Origin: Glandiceps talaboti
Lineage: Eukaryota; Hemichordata; Enteropneusta; Spengelidae
Assembly (NCBI RefSeq): GCF_964340395.1
Contig: NC_135549.1
Span: 2,907,501-2,950,000 of the forward strand
Direction of reading: 5' to 3'
Length of the DNA stretch: 42,500 nucleotides
Below, one piece after another: positions 18,173 through 30,600 of this stretch. The notes under the pieces are model-generated. The model was not told where the DNA came from and searched no databases. It worked only from the letters and a program-made list of their open reading frames with translations. Position 1 is the first letter of the stretch; each line of letters starts with the position of its first letter. Made by a program: the position numbers and the translations under genes.

Positions 18173-18719
18173 TTTCAGGATATACACTAAATGTTCCTAC
18201 TACTACTAGTAACAATAGTGGTCGAGTCAGGAGCTACCAGTACCACAGATTGTTGAAAGTAGAGGTCAAAGGCCATAAGGGTAAATCTACTTATCTGGTG
18301 GGGATGTTAACTTGGAAAATTTTGAAATTGTCCATTTTTAAGTTTAAATTTAGAACTTTTTTCAATAATTTTCCACCATTCCAATATTATATTATTATGT
18401 TCCTGATTATTTTATAAGCTATATCAGATAAACAAAGTAAAACAAACTAGCACATTTCGTCAGTCTTAGGTCCACGGAACCCTTCATATTCTGGAATCAA
18501 CTAAAGAAGATGGCGACTCCCACAAGACAACGTGCTGTCAGTGTTTGTAATCATTCAGCAACATGTATTATAAAGTGCCAAATTTGTAAATATTGGACGA
18601 CCCCTACGCGAAACAACGGGACGTGATTGCCTGGTAGATATTTACGAGAACATTTTCAAATGTATATCGTGTGCAGGTAACGTTCGCATGCAGACGACAA
18701 AATTTGTCAATTCTAAACG
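18173..18719. promoter_or_regulatory. Putative bidirectional promoter region upstream of TAMM41
   Basis: The interval from about 18460 to 18720 has clearly more CpG than its neighbourhood. It contains AAGATGGCGAC at 18507-18517 on the plus strand, which matches the YY1-type motif AAGATGGCG found at housekeeping start sites. That ATG (18510) opens a 38-residue frame beginning MATPTRQRAV and ending at 18626. A possible donor (GCAG followed by gtaacg) lies near 18676. No downstream exon could be linked. This suggests, without proving, divergent transcription away from TAMM41. The retrotransposon starts immediately to the right. Confidence 0.35.
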
Positions 18720-19988
18720 GTGGTGGCGTACATCATCATAGCAAGGATGGATAAAAATACTCTGTTATCACCATGTCAACATGGCTTTCTAAGTGGCCGT
18801 TCTTGTACTACTAATCTACTTGCTGCACTTGATCACTGGACACAATCATCTGATGAAAACAAACCTGTCGACATCATATATCTAGACTTTGCAAAAGCAT
18901 TTGACACTATACCTCATGCAAGACTTCTTTCCAAACTAAAGGCATATGGAATCGATGGTAAAGTGCTCTCTTGGATTCAAGAATTTCTCTCAAATCGTAA
19001 ACAAAGAGTACTAATAAATGGTTTTTCATCAAAATGGGCTCCAGTAACTAGCGGAATTCCCCAAGGCAGTGTCCTCGGTCCTGTTCTTTTTGTTTGTTTT
19101 ATCAATGACCTACCTGACTCAGTCCTTCATAGCTCCTGTCTTATGTTCGCTGATGACACCAAGATATACAGAACAGTGCAAACTACAGCTGATTGTGAGA
19201 TGCTCCAACATGACATTGACAACTTAATGACATGGTCTGATCAATGGCAATTGAAGTTCAATGCTTCTAAATGTAAAACCATGCATATGGGCCATAACAA
19301 CACAAGCTTCCAGTACACCATGGACAGTGGAAACACACAGACTGCACTTGAGACAACTTTATTAGAAAAGGACCTTGGTGTCTTCGTTGATACAGAACTG
19401 AAATTTTCTCCTCATGTACAGAAACAAGCAAATAAGGCAAATCAGATACTCGGTTTAATTAGAAGATCATTCACATATCTAGACAAAGAATCACTGAAAA
19501 GACTCTTCATTGCCCTTGTGCGTCCGCATTTAGAGTACGCCAATGTTGTGTGGTCACCACGTTTTGTTAAAGACTGCAATTTAATTGAAAATGTGTTACG
19601 GAGAGCAACAAAATTAATTGGAGGAATGAGAGACCTGAGCTACAGTGAACGTTTGACACGCTTAGATATTCCCAGTATGTCGTACAGAAGGATGCGGGGC
19701 GATATGATAGAAGTATGGAAGTATCTTCATGGTAAATACTCTGCGAACCAGCATTTTTTCCAATGCGAAACACATAGTGCCACGAGAGGCCACCCATTGA
19801 AACTTCGGAAGTCTTTGTGTCAGAAGTCAACTCGTGCCAACTTTTTTCCAAACCGGATCATCAATGCATGGAATAAACTGCCAACAAAAATTGTTACAGC
19901 GAATACTATCAACTCTTTCAAAAACACTCTAGACAGTCACTGGGCTGAATACAAATACATCATTAACATAAACTTGGATAGTGTTTGA
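18720..19988 (+). CDS. Reverse transcriptase domain of CR1/jockey-like element (5'-truncated, frame intact)
   Basis: About 422 codons are open without a stop or frameshift. RT blocks appear in order: LLSPCQHGF (residues 15-23), LDFAKAFD with the first catalytic Asp (55-62), GIPQGSVLGP (112-121) and FADD with the catalytic Asp pair (143-146). Later come a WNKLP block and a 'NSFKNTLDSHW'-type ending that is typical of CR1-like and related elements in marine invertebrates. The first codon of the frame is GTG after a stop; the first ATG is at 18747. Because the element lacks its 5' half it is not autonomous. The intact frame suggests recent insertion. It lies in the same orientation as the downstream secreted-protein gene. 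Confidence 0.9.
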   Translation: MVAYIIIARMDKNTLLSPCQHGFLSGRSCTTNLLAALDHWTQSSDENKPVDIIYLDFAKAFDTIPHARLLSKLKAYGIDGKVLSWIQEFLSNRKQRVLINGFSSKWAPVTSGIPQGSVLGPVLFVCFINDLPDSVLHSSCLMFADDTKIYRTVQTTADCEMLQHDIDNLMTWSDQWQLKFNASKCKTMHMGHNNTSFQYTMDSGNTQTALETTLLEKDLGVFVDTELKFSPHVQKQANKANQILGLIRRSFTYLDKESLKRLFIALVRPHLEYANVVWSPRFVKDCNLIENVLRRATKLIGGMRDLSYSERLTRLDIPSMSYRRMRGDMIEVWKYLHGKYSANQHFFQCETHSATRGHPLKLRKSLCQKSTRANFFPNRIINAWNKLPTKIVTANTINSFKNTLDSHWAEYKYIININLDSV

Positions 19989-20117
19989 TTTATATACATG
20001 TTACTATTCGTGGAACTTTGGACTATGGACTGTTGAACATTTGATTTTTTTTTTTACCTTTGATCGGCTCATAGGCTTTTAGCCTTCAAAGCTGTACATA
20101 ATATGAATATGAATAAA
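18720..20117 (+). mobile_element. 5'-truncated CR1/jockey-like non-LTR retrotransposon
   Basis: The body is a single uninterrupted reverse-transcriptase frame (18720-19988), followed by about 130 bases of 3' UTR that end in ATGAATATGAATAAA near 20117. The endonuclease domain and the first part of the RT are missing: an in-frame stop precedes the frame and homology begins just before the LLSPCQHGF block. The exact 5' junction and target duplication were not identified. Confidence 0.8.
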
Positions 20118-20296
20118 GGATGAACAAATTCGATGATTTAGGGAACGTGTTTTACTGTTTGTAGTCAAATAGCATTTCCCCATTGAAAATTGACATTGAA
20201 ATTGGATCTGCTCATTTACCAAATATGGATAAGACTATACAGTAATAAATTATTATTTGTAGATGTATTATATTCTATGCCACCAGGTGCTGAAGG

Positions 20297-20315
20297 GGGG
20301 GGGGGGAGGGGGCTT
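20297..20315. repeat. G-run tract
   Basis: A poly-G run interrupted by one A; low-complexity sequence. Confidence 0.9.
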
Positions 20316-20602
20316 CTCAAATTTTATGTCGTATTATTACTATCTTGACATGTTAAAATAGCACCAGAAAGCATTCTTTTAGTCATTGAATTTCAAAAAT
20401 CTCCAGGGACGGGAGAGGGAAACCCCTCCCGTACGTACTCACCTGGCTCCCTAAAACTTTGATTCAACTTTTATCACCTAATTTCAAATTTTACTAATTA
20501 CTTTGGGAATAGGCTGCATTCATTGTTATCTCTTCCTTTTGAAATAAGCTACATCCATCATGTTATGAGGAAATTCAATTTCAAGATAAAAAGTTTGGTT
20601 TT

Positions 20603-20826
20603 GTATGTATGTATGTATGTATGTATGTATGTATGTATGTATGTATGTATGTATGTATGTATGTATGTATGTATGTATGTATGTATGCATGCATGTCTTA
20701 TGTATGTATGTGTGTATGTGTGTATGTATGTATGTATGTATGTATGTATGTATGTATGTATGTATGTATGTATGTATGTATGTATGTATGTATGTATGTA
20801 TGGATGGATGGATGGATGGATGGATG
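20603..20826. repeat. (ATGT)n microsatellite with (ATGG)n end
   Basis: A long ATGT tetranucleotide tract with a short interruption (about 20690-20725) turns into ATGG units at 20800-20826. Because 4-bp units give open frames in all phases, the 76-111-codon frames here (MYVC or HTYI repeats) are spurious. Confidence 0.97.
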
Positions 20827-20869
20827 TCTCAATGAACACTCAACCTCAATTTGACTAATGTTTGTAGAA

Positions 20870-21245
20870 CAGATTTTTCTGTGACCGACTCAAACCCAGG
20901 GTGAGTGTTCTACAGGCTTGATGGGTAGGCTGTGTCACTCAGCTGTGTCTCACTCACAAGACGAGTGTGAATTTGGGGGGACTCCTGGAATAATGACTCG
21001 TAAAGTCGGGGACGATAAGTCTCATGATTACTCACACAGAGCCCACAGGTGCAATGTTTGCCGGGCCTTAGGTATCTCTGGAATAGCCTGTTGACTGACT
21101 GGGAAGGCCTTGACAGTTCCACAGCAACATGATATAGAGAGTGCAATATAGCCCTGTCACGTAGTCCCAAACCCGAATGGATTTCTGTAGCATTTGTGTG
21201 CGTTTTTGTGTATTTGTCTGCATAGCTGGGAGCAATTCCCAGCAC
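20870..21245 (-). repeat. GC-richer block, possible interspersed (SINE-like) repeat
   Basis: This block differs in composition from its AT-rich flanks and abuts the tetranucleotide tract. Read on the minus strand it starts with a 7-bp hairpin (GCTGGGA/TCCCAGC, 21225-21243). Near its end it has AGCTGAGTGAC and GGGTTTGAGTC about 45 bases apart, which resemble RNA polymerase III A and B boxes, and then runs into the (GGAT)n/(ACAT)n tail. No tRNA cloverleaf was found. It also contains a 111-codon minus frame of no recognised family. Confidence 0.25.
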
Positions 21246-21553
21246 AAAAATTAATTTTAAAAAAAAAGTTGGTCTTCATGTTACTAATTATAATCAGTCA
21301 AAATTTAAATATTGTGTTAATAATGATGTTTTGTTTTTGCTTGTTTATCCCAGTTTTCAAATGTGTTACATCATTTTTTTTAGTAAAACTTTGTACATTG
21401 GTCATCAAATTTAGTATAACACTCTACATTCCTAATGGCAGTGTGGTTTCTATGTTATATGATATTCTGTATCTTCTGGCATGAGTACAACAATTCTGTT
21501 TTGAATGGTCTTAGTGATATCAGGCTATATACCGTCAGCCTGTGGATGAAGTG

Positions 21554-21627
21554 ATTTGCATACAATAGTGTCATATATACAAATGATGTAGCATAAAAAT
21601 TGTACAAGGTTCAGTCATTCTTCAGTT
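21554..21627 (+). promoter_or_regulatory. Candidate core promoter of the secreted-protein gene
   Basis: A perfect POU octamer ATTTGCAT lies at 21554-21561. A TATA-like CATAAAAAT lies at 21592-21600, and an initiator-like TCAGTT with its A at about 21624 is some 30 bases further on. That would leave a leader of about 22 bases before the ATG at 21646. Spacing is good, but each motif alone is weak in AT-rich DNA. Confidence 0.3.
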
Positions 21628-21645
21628 CTTGCTTGACTCAGCAGG

Positions 21646-24600
21646 ATGAAGCTACTGATTATAGCACTCTGTGTCATTGTTGCTACTGCACAAACCTGTC
21701 CAAGTAAGTTATTTTTAGCCATTTTACAAACTTATGAAAGGAAGTTATTATAATTCTTGCCGTCATCAGGATCTTGGTACATATTTGCATGATTACTTCA
21801 GCTTTCCAGGTGGATTTGTCAAACATCATTGAAAGTTGCCTTGAATTCTTGTTGTTCTGTATTACAATCAAGATGCAAAACATTATGAAGTAAATATTAG
21901 TTGTTGGCTAGTTTAAATATCAACTTCCTCGGAGCATAACTTTTTTCCTCCTGATACTCAGTATGATTGATTACATGTTGAGTTGGTTCTAGCATATAGC
22001 ACAGTCACTGGCAGCCTTCCCACCTTTCCATTTCATGCAATATTATGTAATTAACATCACAACAATTCTTAATTCATTAATTAACATTGCGTGTGAAATC
22101 TTGTTCATTTTGACAGTTAATCTTTACCTCCAACAAAACACTAGTTTACTGTACATTCAAAATATGGTTCGTTTTGTATCTAGATTACTTTAGTTACACA
22201 GTAGAGGTGTGTATTTGTTTGCTGTTGAGGACATTGACTATGTTTATAACACAAAAAGATAAGATTATAGCCTTGACATGAATGGTGTATGTACACTCAA
22301 TAGATATGTGCAATTACTGTATTAGTAATTATTTATTTGTAAAAAACATGACATCAAACAGGTTATATTAACAAATTGAATTGAAAACAAAAAATTCTCA
22401 TTCCGATGTGTATATTATTTATGTCAGCTGATGTCTTGGGAAGTAGCCAACACTAGGGGTGATCAACACTGGTTGATTGGCATTTTGTGATTGGCATTTT
22501 GTGATTGGCAGATATTTGGTTTGTGTAAAGTCCATCTTTTGAAAGGAGCAATGACCTCACATTATTTGACGTGACTGGTACTGTACAGTCTCACCAGTAA
22601 TATGAAAGAACCTACTTACAAGTTACAAAGTATAATTACTACTGCTAGGTAACATCTCCGGTGTGAAGCTCCTCTTATATTTTCTAAATCCTCCTGGTAA
22701 ATTGAATGATGTATATTTCTGACCAACCCCATTCATTTTTTAAAGACATCATATAAATATACATATTCTTCATGTGAAAAAATTGTGAGGGGAGATTTTT
22801 ATTTGAAGGGATGGGGAGTGTGAGGTACATAAAAACAATGGGAAAAATACAAAATTCTGTATTTAAAAATACATTGACAGCATTATGTTATCATACAGCT
22901 AGATATAGTCCTGCTTGCAGACGGTGCACACATTTCGCTCAACACAGGACGACTTACTCCATATGCAAGCAGGACTAACAGCTAGAATATTCAGAACAGC
23001 AGAAAACAAGCACTGATCTTGACTTGTGTCAACACATTCTTTGTTGAAGTCAACTAAGGTTCAGCTACTGTTTTCCCTATTTATACTATCCATCAGCTGT
23101 TTGACCTGACATCTGTGTATGTTACCAATGCTTGTATGTTGATACCCTCAAATAGTAGATGTCAGTTGTAATTAATACCCCAGTCCTTTGATGGGAATGT
23201 TGATATCATTGACTGTGATGACATTGTGATCAACAACAAACTTCCAGACCAATTTAGAAGTCTTAATGTACATGTATATACCCATTAGGTAAATAGTGTA
23301 AATTATAATAACTTTAATATAACTTCATGCATTTGGCAGGCTGAATAATTAGGCAATTTGGCCAAAACAAATGCTCCACATGTGCATAATGATGGCCTAT
23401 ACGTGTGATATCATGGTTTAGTCACTTTTACTTATAGGATATACATTTGCTATCCAAGACAGCCTACAGGTTAGACCTTGAACTATTAAATTACCACAAG
23501 ATGAAAACAGAACTTGTTTGTTTCTTTACAAGAGGCTCCTGATGAGGACACTGACCATTAGGTGAAAGATGTTTACAGTAGTCCAGTAATGTGTAAATTG
23601 AACAAACAGGGTGTGACATTGTGTTAGGATTATACCTGTAAATGATGTAGGCAAAATTGATTATATAATAGCACTGTTAATATTAAGAAATTGTTTTACA
23701 GGTGAAAGTAGGAATGTATGAAGTGTAAAACAAAGCATAGCTATCACTCTACTATACAGTACTACACTGTGTCTCATTAAAACTGTATCTTGCAGTTTAG
23801 GACGAGTGTATAACTACACAATTGTGCAGGTTAATTGTGGGCTGCTGCAGCACACGCCATGGGAGTGTAACTATTGTGCAGACTGCGGGTCTTGGTGTAA
23901 CTATTTTGTAGGTTGCAAATCGCTGCAGGTTGCTATTATTTTCCCATTCTACGTTATTTATTCACTTTTTAAAATAAAACCCAAGAAACTTGTTTGCTGG
24001 CCACTGAGGGGTTATTGTGAAGGTCACAAGTTACATGCACTGAAATTACTATTCATAGAACCTTATATGTGCTGGGCTAATTGCACACACAATGGTGTGT
24101 ACTTACCCCCCCCCCCCCCCCCCCCCCAAAAAAAATATATATATATATCTGGTTCTGGTCAGCGTGCGCGTGCCCTGAATACCCTCGCATCGATCCATTT
24201 TTTTCGATAATTTTTGCTTTCCCGTTCCTTATTTATTCCTGATATCAGGAGAACAAGCAGCTGAAATCTACCCTATATGCCAAGACTGCTTAAATACAAA
24301 GCCTAAACTGCTACGAAGAAAAAGGAAGTTTTTCAAGAGATAAATATGATAGAACAGAGTATGTAAAGTGTCAAAAAAATGTGTATTTACTAATTTACTA
24401 AACTGCTTATCGACGTATACTGTCACTGTGTTTGTTGCTACAGAGACTGACAGGCTGACTGCAGTAGAGCTAGCATTCAAAAGTCATGAAGACCACATAG
24501 TGTATGGTGCCTTGGTTGCATGCCCACCTTATGGTCATGAACTCAGTGAAAATGTTGTGTTCAGAATTGTCCAGTCTGATGACAACCCACATATTGAGTT

Positions 24601-27600
24601 GAATCCTGAAGATGGTACTTTCATGTTCAGGTAAAGAATTATTTTACATGTTGTACTGAAATACTTCAATTTTCTGTTGGGCTTTATTTTAGCTATGTAC
24701 ACTTTCTTTTCAACAAAATAGTAAACTATGCATGGTTTGTCCATGTATATTTCCTAAAATCAGTGGAAATAAGATGAAAGTAGCATTGGTTGGTTAGCAT
24801 TTTAGTAACGTAAATTTTTTACAGTATAAGATGGTTTTACATTGATATATGTCTGCCTGCATTATGATTATAAATAACTTTCTTCATACAAAAGCAGTTT
24901 CATAGTTTGTTTCATTGGAAAGTGAAATCTTTTAAAAATCAAGTACCTTTCATATGCATTCTGTCATAGATACTGTATTGCTATGAGTATATACATTATG
25001 CTACCTATACCTACAACACATACACTTATATTGATGATTCACATCATACAAAAAACATCTAACATAAATAACTTTCTGATGTCCAGACCAACAGAGCACT
25101 ACTCTGGTATTGAGTCCTTCTTGTATACTGTAGAGGATGAATTGGAACGTAGTAAACCAGCTAAAGTTACCATCAGTATGAGATCCCGACCTGATCCACC
25201 ATTACTAGAAGTTGGCTCAGTCTTCGGATATAATGATGAAACATTGGATATAAAGATCAATGCAGCACTGCATGATACCGATGGATCAGAATCATTAATG
25301 GTATGCATGTGTAATTGTAATGCTGAAGTTAAGTGTGATGAACAGGCAGGTAAGTACATTGGTTTACATCAGCCACTGAGATACTAGCTTATATGTCTTG
25401 TCTCTACTTTGTTCTACTCTACTCTACATGTATTCTACATGTACTCTACTCTAGTACTCTACATGTACTCCACTCCTCTACTCTACTCTTCTTTTTTGTT
25501 TTACAATCATCGTTGAATTTTGAACCAAGTGACAAAAAGACGAATATAACAGCTCATATTTACTTTATGTTTAATCTTATAGTCCCATATATTTTGAATT
25601 TTAGGAGGTTGTTACTGCCATCTTACTTTACCAAAGGGATGGGAGTTTTGGACTGGAGAGACAAGAGTGCCCAAGACTGAATTACATAGTCTTACTCCAG
25701 ATATATTGACCAACCTCAAACTCAAGTGAGTTCAAATTCATTTCTAGATATCATACTTTATTTTGATGAGTACAAATACTATTTTGTTGTGCCATAGTCA
25801 AGATAGTAATACTTCTATTTATGAATCATTAAGTTGTTAAATACAAGGTGCATATCATCAACGAAAGTCCTGACAATACTTAATTCTTGTAAGTATCAAG
25901 TAATCCTTAGAAGTTGTCAACACTGTCAATAAATTCCAGTGCCCATCCATAGTCACTACCTTTAACTACTTACATCGTGGTGGTGATGGTGGTGGTGGTG
26001 GTGGTGGGGGGCGGGGGGTGGGGGGATTCAGGGAATGTACACACTGAGGGATCTTTCAATCTAATGCTAACTAATACTGACTTGCACATTCTCTACTCTC
26101 CAGACCAGGGAATAATGCTGAACCTAACACTTGTTTTGACATCCATGCAGTTAGTTATGAAACACAAGGTCCTTTAGTACAGCGAGCCATAACAACCAAA
26201 CAACTCCACATCTCAATACTTCCAAGAAATGATCCTCCACTTATTTTGTTTGATGAAAATCCTGATCATTTCACCATTGACACATCAGAAGGTAGACCCA
26301 TCCAATTCACAACATTGAAAGTTGTTGATGGTGATAATGTTGGTGCATACCATGTACAGATTGCCATTGATCAAGGTGGTAGTCTGTGGGTTAAACAAGA
26401 ACATTCAAATGTTGTCTTCATGCCAAAAGTAAGACTTCCATTTAAATGTCTTTTAAGAAAGTATGTTTTATTTTCAGTGAATAGAGATGGAAATTGTCAC
26501 TTTTAATAATTGACACAAAACTTTATGTATACATGTTCATCATATTTAGCATTTCATCTGTGCAGAGTTGAGGATGATTTTGTATTGAAGTGACTGAAAT
26601 GGTTGTGAGTCAGAGTGATGGATTTCTTGTCAGTTAATACCACAAAGTAAGTGATAGGGGAATAATATCAAAGTTTGGTGCATCACAAGAAATTGATTTT
26701 GGGAGCACGCTGGATGCATTCTCTCCAACTCATCCACTCAGCTGCAATGCAATGTCTTGTCACTTGAAAAGCAGCAGTAATTGTTATCATCACACAGTGT
26801 AATTTATTGGAAAGATAGTATTTTGTCTTATCATTGTTTTTGTCTGTAGGATAGAAAAGTCAAGAATACAAGTCACCATGACTACAACAGTCATGAAGTT
26901 GGCCGTGATGAGTCTTTCTATGATCACTACCATCCAGTTGATGATGTAGATACAAACAATGGTAGGACATTACTAGAATTCACAGGTAAGTTTATCATAA
27001 ATCTAACACTGGTAGGACATTACTAGAATTCACAGGTAAGTTTACCATAAATCTAACAATGGTAGGACAATACTAGAATTCACAGGTAAGTTTACCATAA
27101 ATCTAACAATGGTAGGACAATACTAGAATTCACAGGTAAGTTTACCATGAATCTAACAATGGTAGGACATTACTAGAATTCACAGGTAAGTTTACCATGA
27201 ATCTAACAATGGTAGGACATTACTAGAATTCACAGGTAAGTTTACCATGAATCTAACAATGGTAGGACATTACTAGAATTCACAGGTAAGTTTACCATAA
27301 ATCTAACAATGGTAGGACATTACTAGAATTCACAGGTAAGTTTACCATAAATCTAACAATGGTGCAAATAATTGTCTTCAATCCCTAAATATACATTACT
27401 GAGATATACATTCTGCTGAATCCCTTCTCAGGTTCATTGTGGGCTATCAATGAAGTTTTGTCTTCACTTGTGTATGTACCGTGGTGTGCCAAGTGGCCTC
27501 TGCCACCCAGCTGGCATTTCCCAGAGGATAGTTGGATGGAACCAGCAGATTGGGACCAGGTTATGACCAACGATGTCAAATATCCACTTATTTGGCCAGA

Positions 27601-30600
27601 ATGGTAAGATTACAATTTTGTATATGTTGTGCAGTTCTAGGAGTGATTTGTCAAACATATTTTCCTTACTACAATATGCTTAAACCCCATGTTTGAATAG
27701 TCTGCAATAAGTACAATCTTATCAGTGGCACCATAAGGATGACATAGGGATAGGGTCATTTTTTGTTGAGACTAACTTTTTTCCACAGCTCATCCAGACA
27801 ACCTCGTCAAGTTGCAGAACACTGGCTTTGAAGAGAATTGACATAGATGTAGAAGATTGAGTTTTATACCCAAATTTTACTACAGTGTACATTACCTTTA
27901 ATTCAGTGTGGCTGTAAAACAAACACATAATAATACTATGAATTTAAACTAGTAATCGAAGAACATTTCATCAGTGAACGTCAAATCATGAATACAATGA
28001 AAATGATTTGTAGAGGAATTTATAATAATAAAAAAACTCAAGTTTTAGATTCCAATTTTATGTGTTATTCTCAATTTTTATACTTCGTATCAATAACGTA
28101 CTCGGCTGTTATAGTACTGTTTGATTGTTTATCATAACACATAGTGTATCAAATGAAGCTGTAGGAAATAGTTAAACCTATATTGTTTTCCATAATAAAG
28201 TAGGCATGGGAAGTTATTTATGACATCTTGGACTTGGTTTCTGGGAAAGAATTTAATATAGAATAGAAAAGGATTTATCTGTCTCACACAGGTATCCACG
28301 GTTTTGGTACCCATTCCCATCCAAGACCTGGTACTGGTGGCCACGTGTTTGGGCACCATATTGGCTTGACGATGTCTGCTCTGATTGGACAACCAATATG
28401 CGTATGAAGGTCACAGAGGTCACACCACCAAGTTGTAGTAAGATCGACAAACCACAACAAACTGATGAATGGTCAGCTGCCATTAATGTCAACACACGTA
28501 CAGCACCAAAAAGTCTTATCACTAGGTAAAATTACATTCAAATTTTCTAACAGCATAATATTTCAGGCCAGAATGTTTCTCAGGAAATAATTGCTAGAGC
28601 AATAGTTGAAAAATGTGAAACAGTCTCAAGTCATGAACAACTGTATATGTGCAGAGAATGATACCCTAAGTACACGTAGACCAATATACGAGTTATAGGA
28701 AAGACAAAAGATTACTAGGAGTGCTATTCACAGGCCGCTTTGTATCAGCTGTGCAACTTGTAAGGGCCAGAAGAGTCGAGCACTGCTGTATGTAGCAAAA
28801 TCTTAATTTCCAGTGTTTCAAGTCAGTGGTGTTCTTGTATAGTTCTTGTATAGTTCTGCTTGTTTTGGGTTATGAAACACATTGTGGAGATTGGTAAATA
28901 TATGGTGGTATACTCACAGCCTTTGACAAATCAAGTCATGTTTAAAATCTTAATTTTCCTGTATGAACTCATTCACTACCCCATATTCCTATTACCCACA
29001 TTGCAGTCATTTCAAAAGAAGCATTGCATGATCAGAGTGCTCTTGAGTAGGAAATATGATAGCCAAAACATTGCCCATGGATACCAGCACGGTGAACTTT
29101 GGAAGCTGAAAGTCATCAATGTGTACTACACTATGTTATTTCTACAAAGAAAGAGGACTGCAAGGACTGAACTGTTTTTGATACAAATATAATTTTGTAT
29201 ATTTTTATAGGAATCACTTTACATACTTTGATGAAGATGACAAAGTGGTCAATATCCAAGGACTGTACATCAGATCACTTCAAAAAGATAATCTACAACT
29301 CAGATTCAACACCAAAATCATAGATGACGTGGTAGGTATAGTTTATAACACTAAAAGACCCTTGGAATATCATATTAGAATCCCATACATTGTATAACTG
29401 TGTACAGCCCCTTGACCCAATCATCCCCCCCCCCCCCCGCATCATTGTATAACTTTGTAGAGCCCCTTTGCTCAATCATTTCCCCCCTGCACCATTGTAT
29501 AACTGTGTAGAGCCCCTTGACCCAATCACCCCCCCCCCACATCATTGTATAACTTTGTACAGCCCCTTGACCCAATCATCCCCCCCCCCTGCATCATTGT
29601 ATAACTTTGTAGAACCCCTTTGCTCAATCATTTCCCCCCCCCCCTGCACCATTGCATAACTGTGTAGAGCCCCTTGACCCAATCATTCCCCCCACCCTTG
29701 CATCATTGTATACCAGTGTTTTGAGCCCCATTATTCTACAGACAAACCACACACACAGAACTTTTGTTTGATGATGCTGATAAAAGCAAAAGTCAAGCAC
29801 CAAAATAGCGTGAACTTAGATTTTCAATAAGGTAGCTAACTTTGTGTGTATAGTTACATTCCATAAACACTAGAAGTGGTATGCTATATCACATATATTT
29901 GTCTGTATTTCTGTTAGGACGCCTGGGTTGAGAATTCAGACTCACACATGCCAACATTTGGATGTAACGAGATTGGAGAATGTAACAGAGTTTTACAACA
30001 GTTACAAGTACACTTTCCAAGTACTCAAGATATCTGTAAGCTCACTGTAGAGGTAAGAAACTATCATGTCAGAGCTAAATTGCTTCGTAAGTTCAATATG
30101 TCAGAAAATATCAAATTATATAGAATGAATTGTGAAGAGAAATGCTCTGACTGCCATAATGGTATACCCATGATATTTTACATTATATTCATATTGATTA
30201 TTATTGCATATTAATTTTTTTTTAATTTGACATATAACATTGGAGGAGAATAAAAACAAACTGGATTGTTAATTAAGAGAATGGTTCACTAGAAAAAGTG
30301 GTTTGTTATAATTTACATAGGTTATTCAACTGAATGGGTATGATGAGTGGATAGCATTGAGATTTTGATGTGTCTTGGTTGACAATCTTCATCAGAATGA
30401 CAAATTCTGTAGTTTATACAACTGACCAATACGTCACACAGTGACAGTATGATCAGCAGATTATCAACATTTACATTACCACTATGACAGGAATGTTCAC
30501 AATGCTTGAAGTACTCTTATGCAATGTTGATGTATAGTAAGATATATCTACCATATACCACTCTGTGATGTAGATGATATGTTGTGTCATATGAAAACCT

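Noticed and set aside
20523-20858. Frames of MYVC or HTYI repeats
   Set aside because: Products of the ATGT tetranucleotide tract.
20880-20960. Possible tRNA gene on the minus strand
   Set aside because: A- and B-box-like motifs occur, but acceptor and anticodon stems do not pair; kept only as a weak SINE hint.
23806-24210. 134-codon plus-strand frame in intron 1 of the secreted-protein gene
   Set aside because: Exons 1 and 2 already join in phase without it. It ends in a poly-C/poly-A tract, lacks an ATG-led domain, and seems to be imperfect short repeats.
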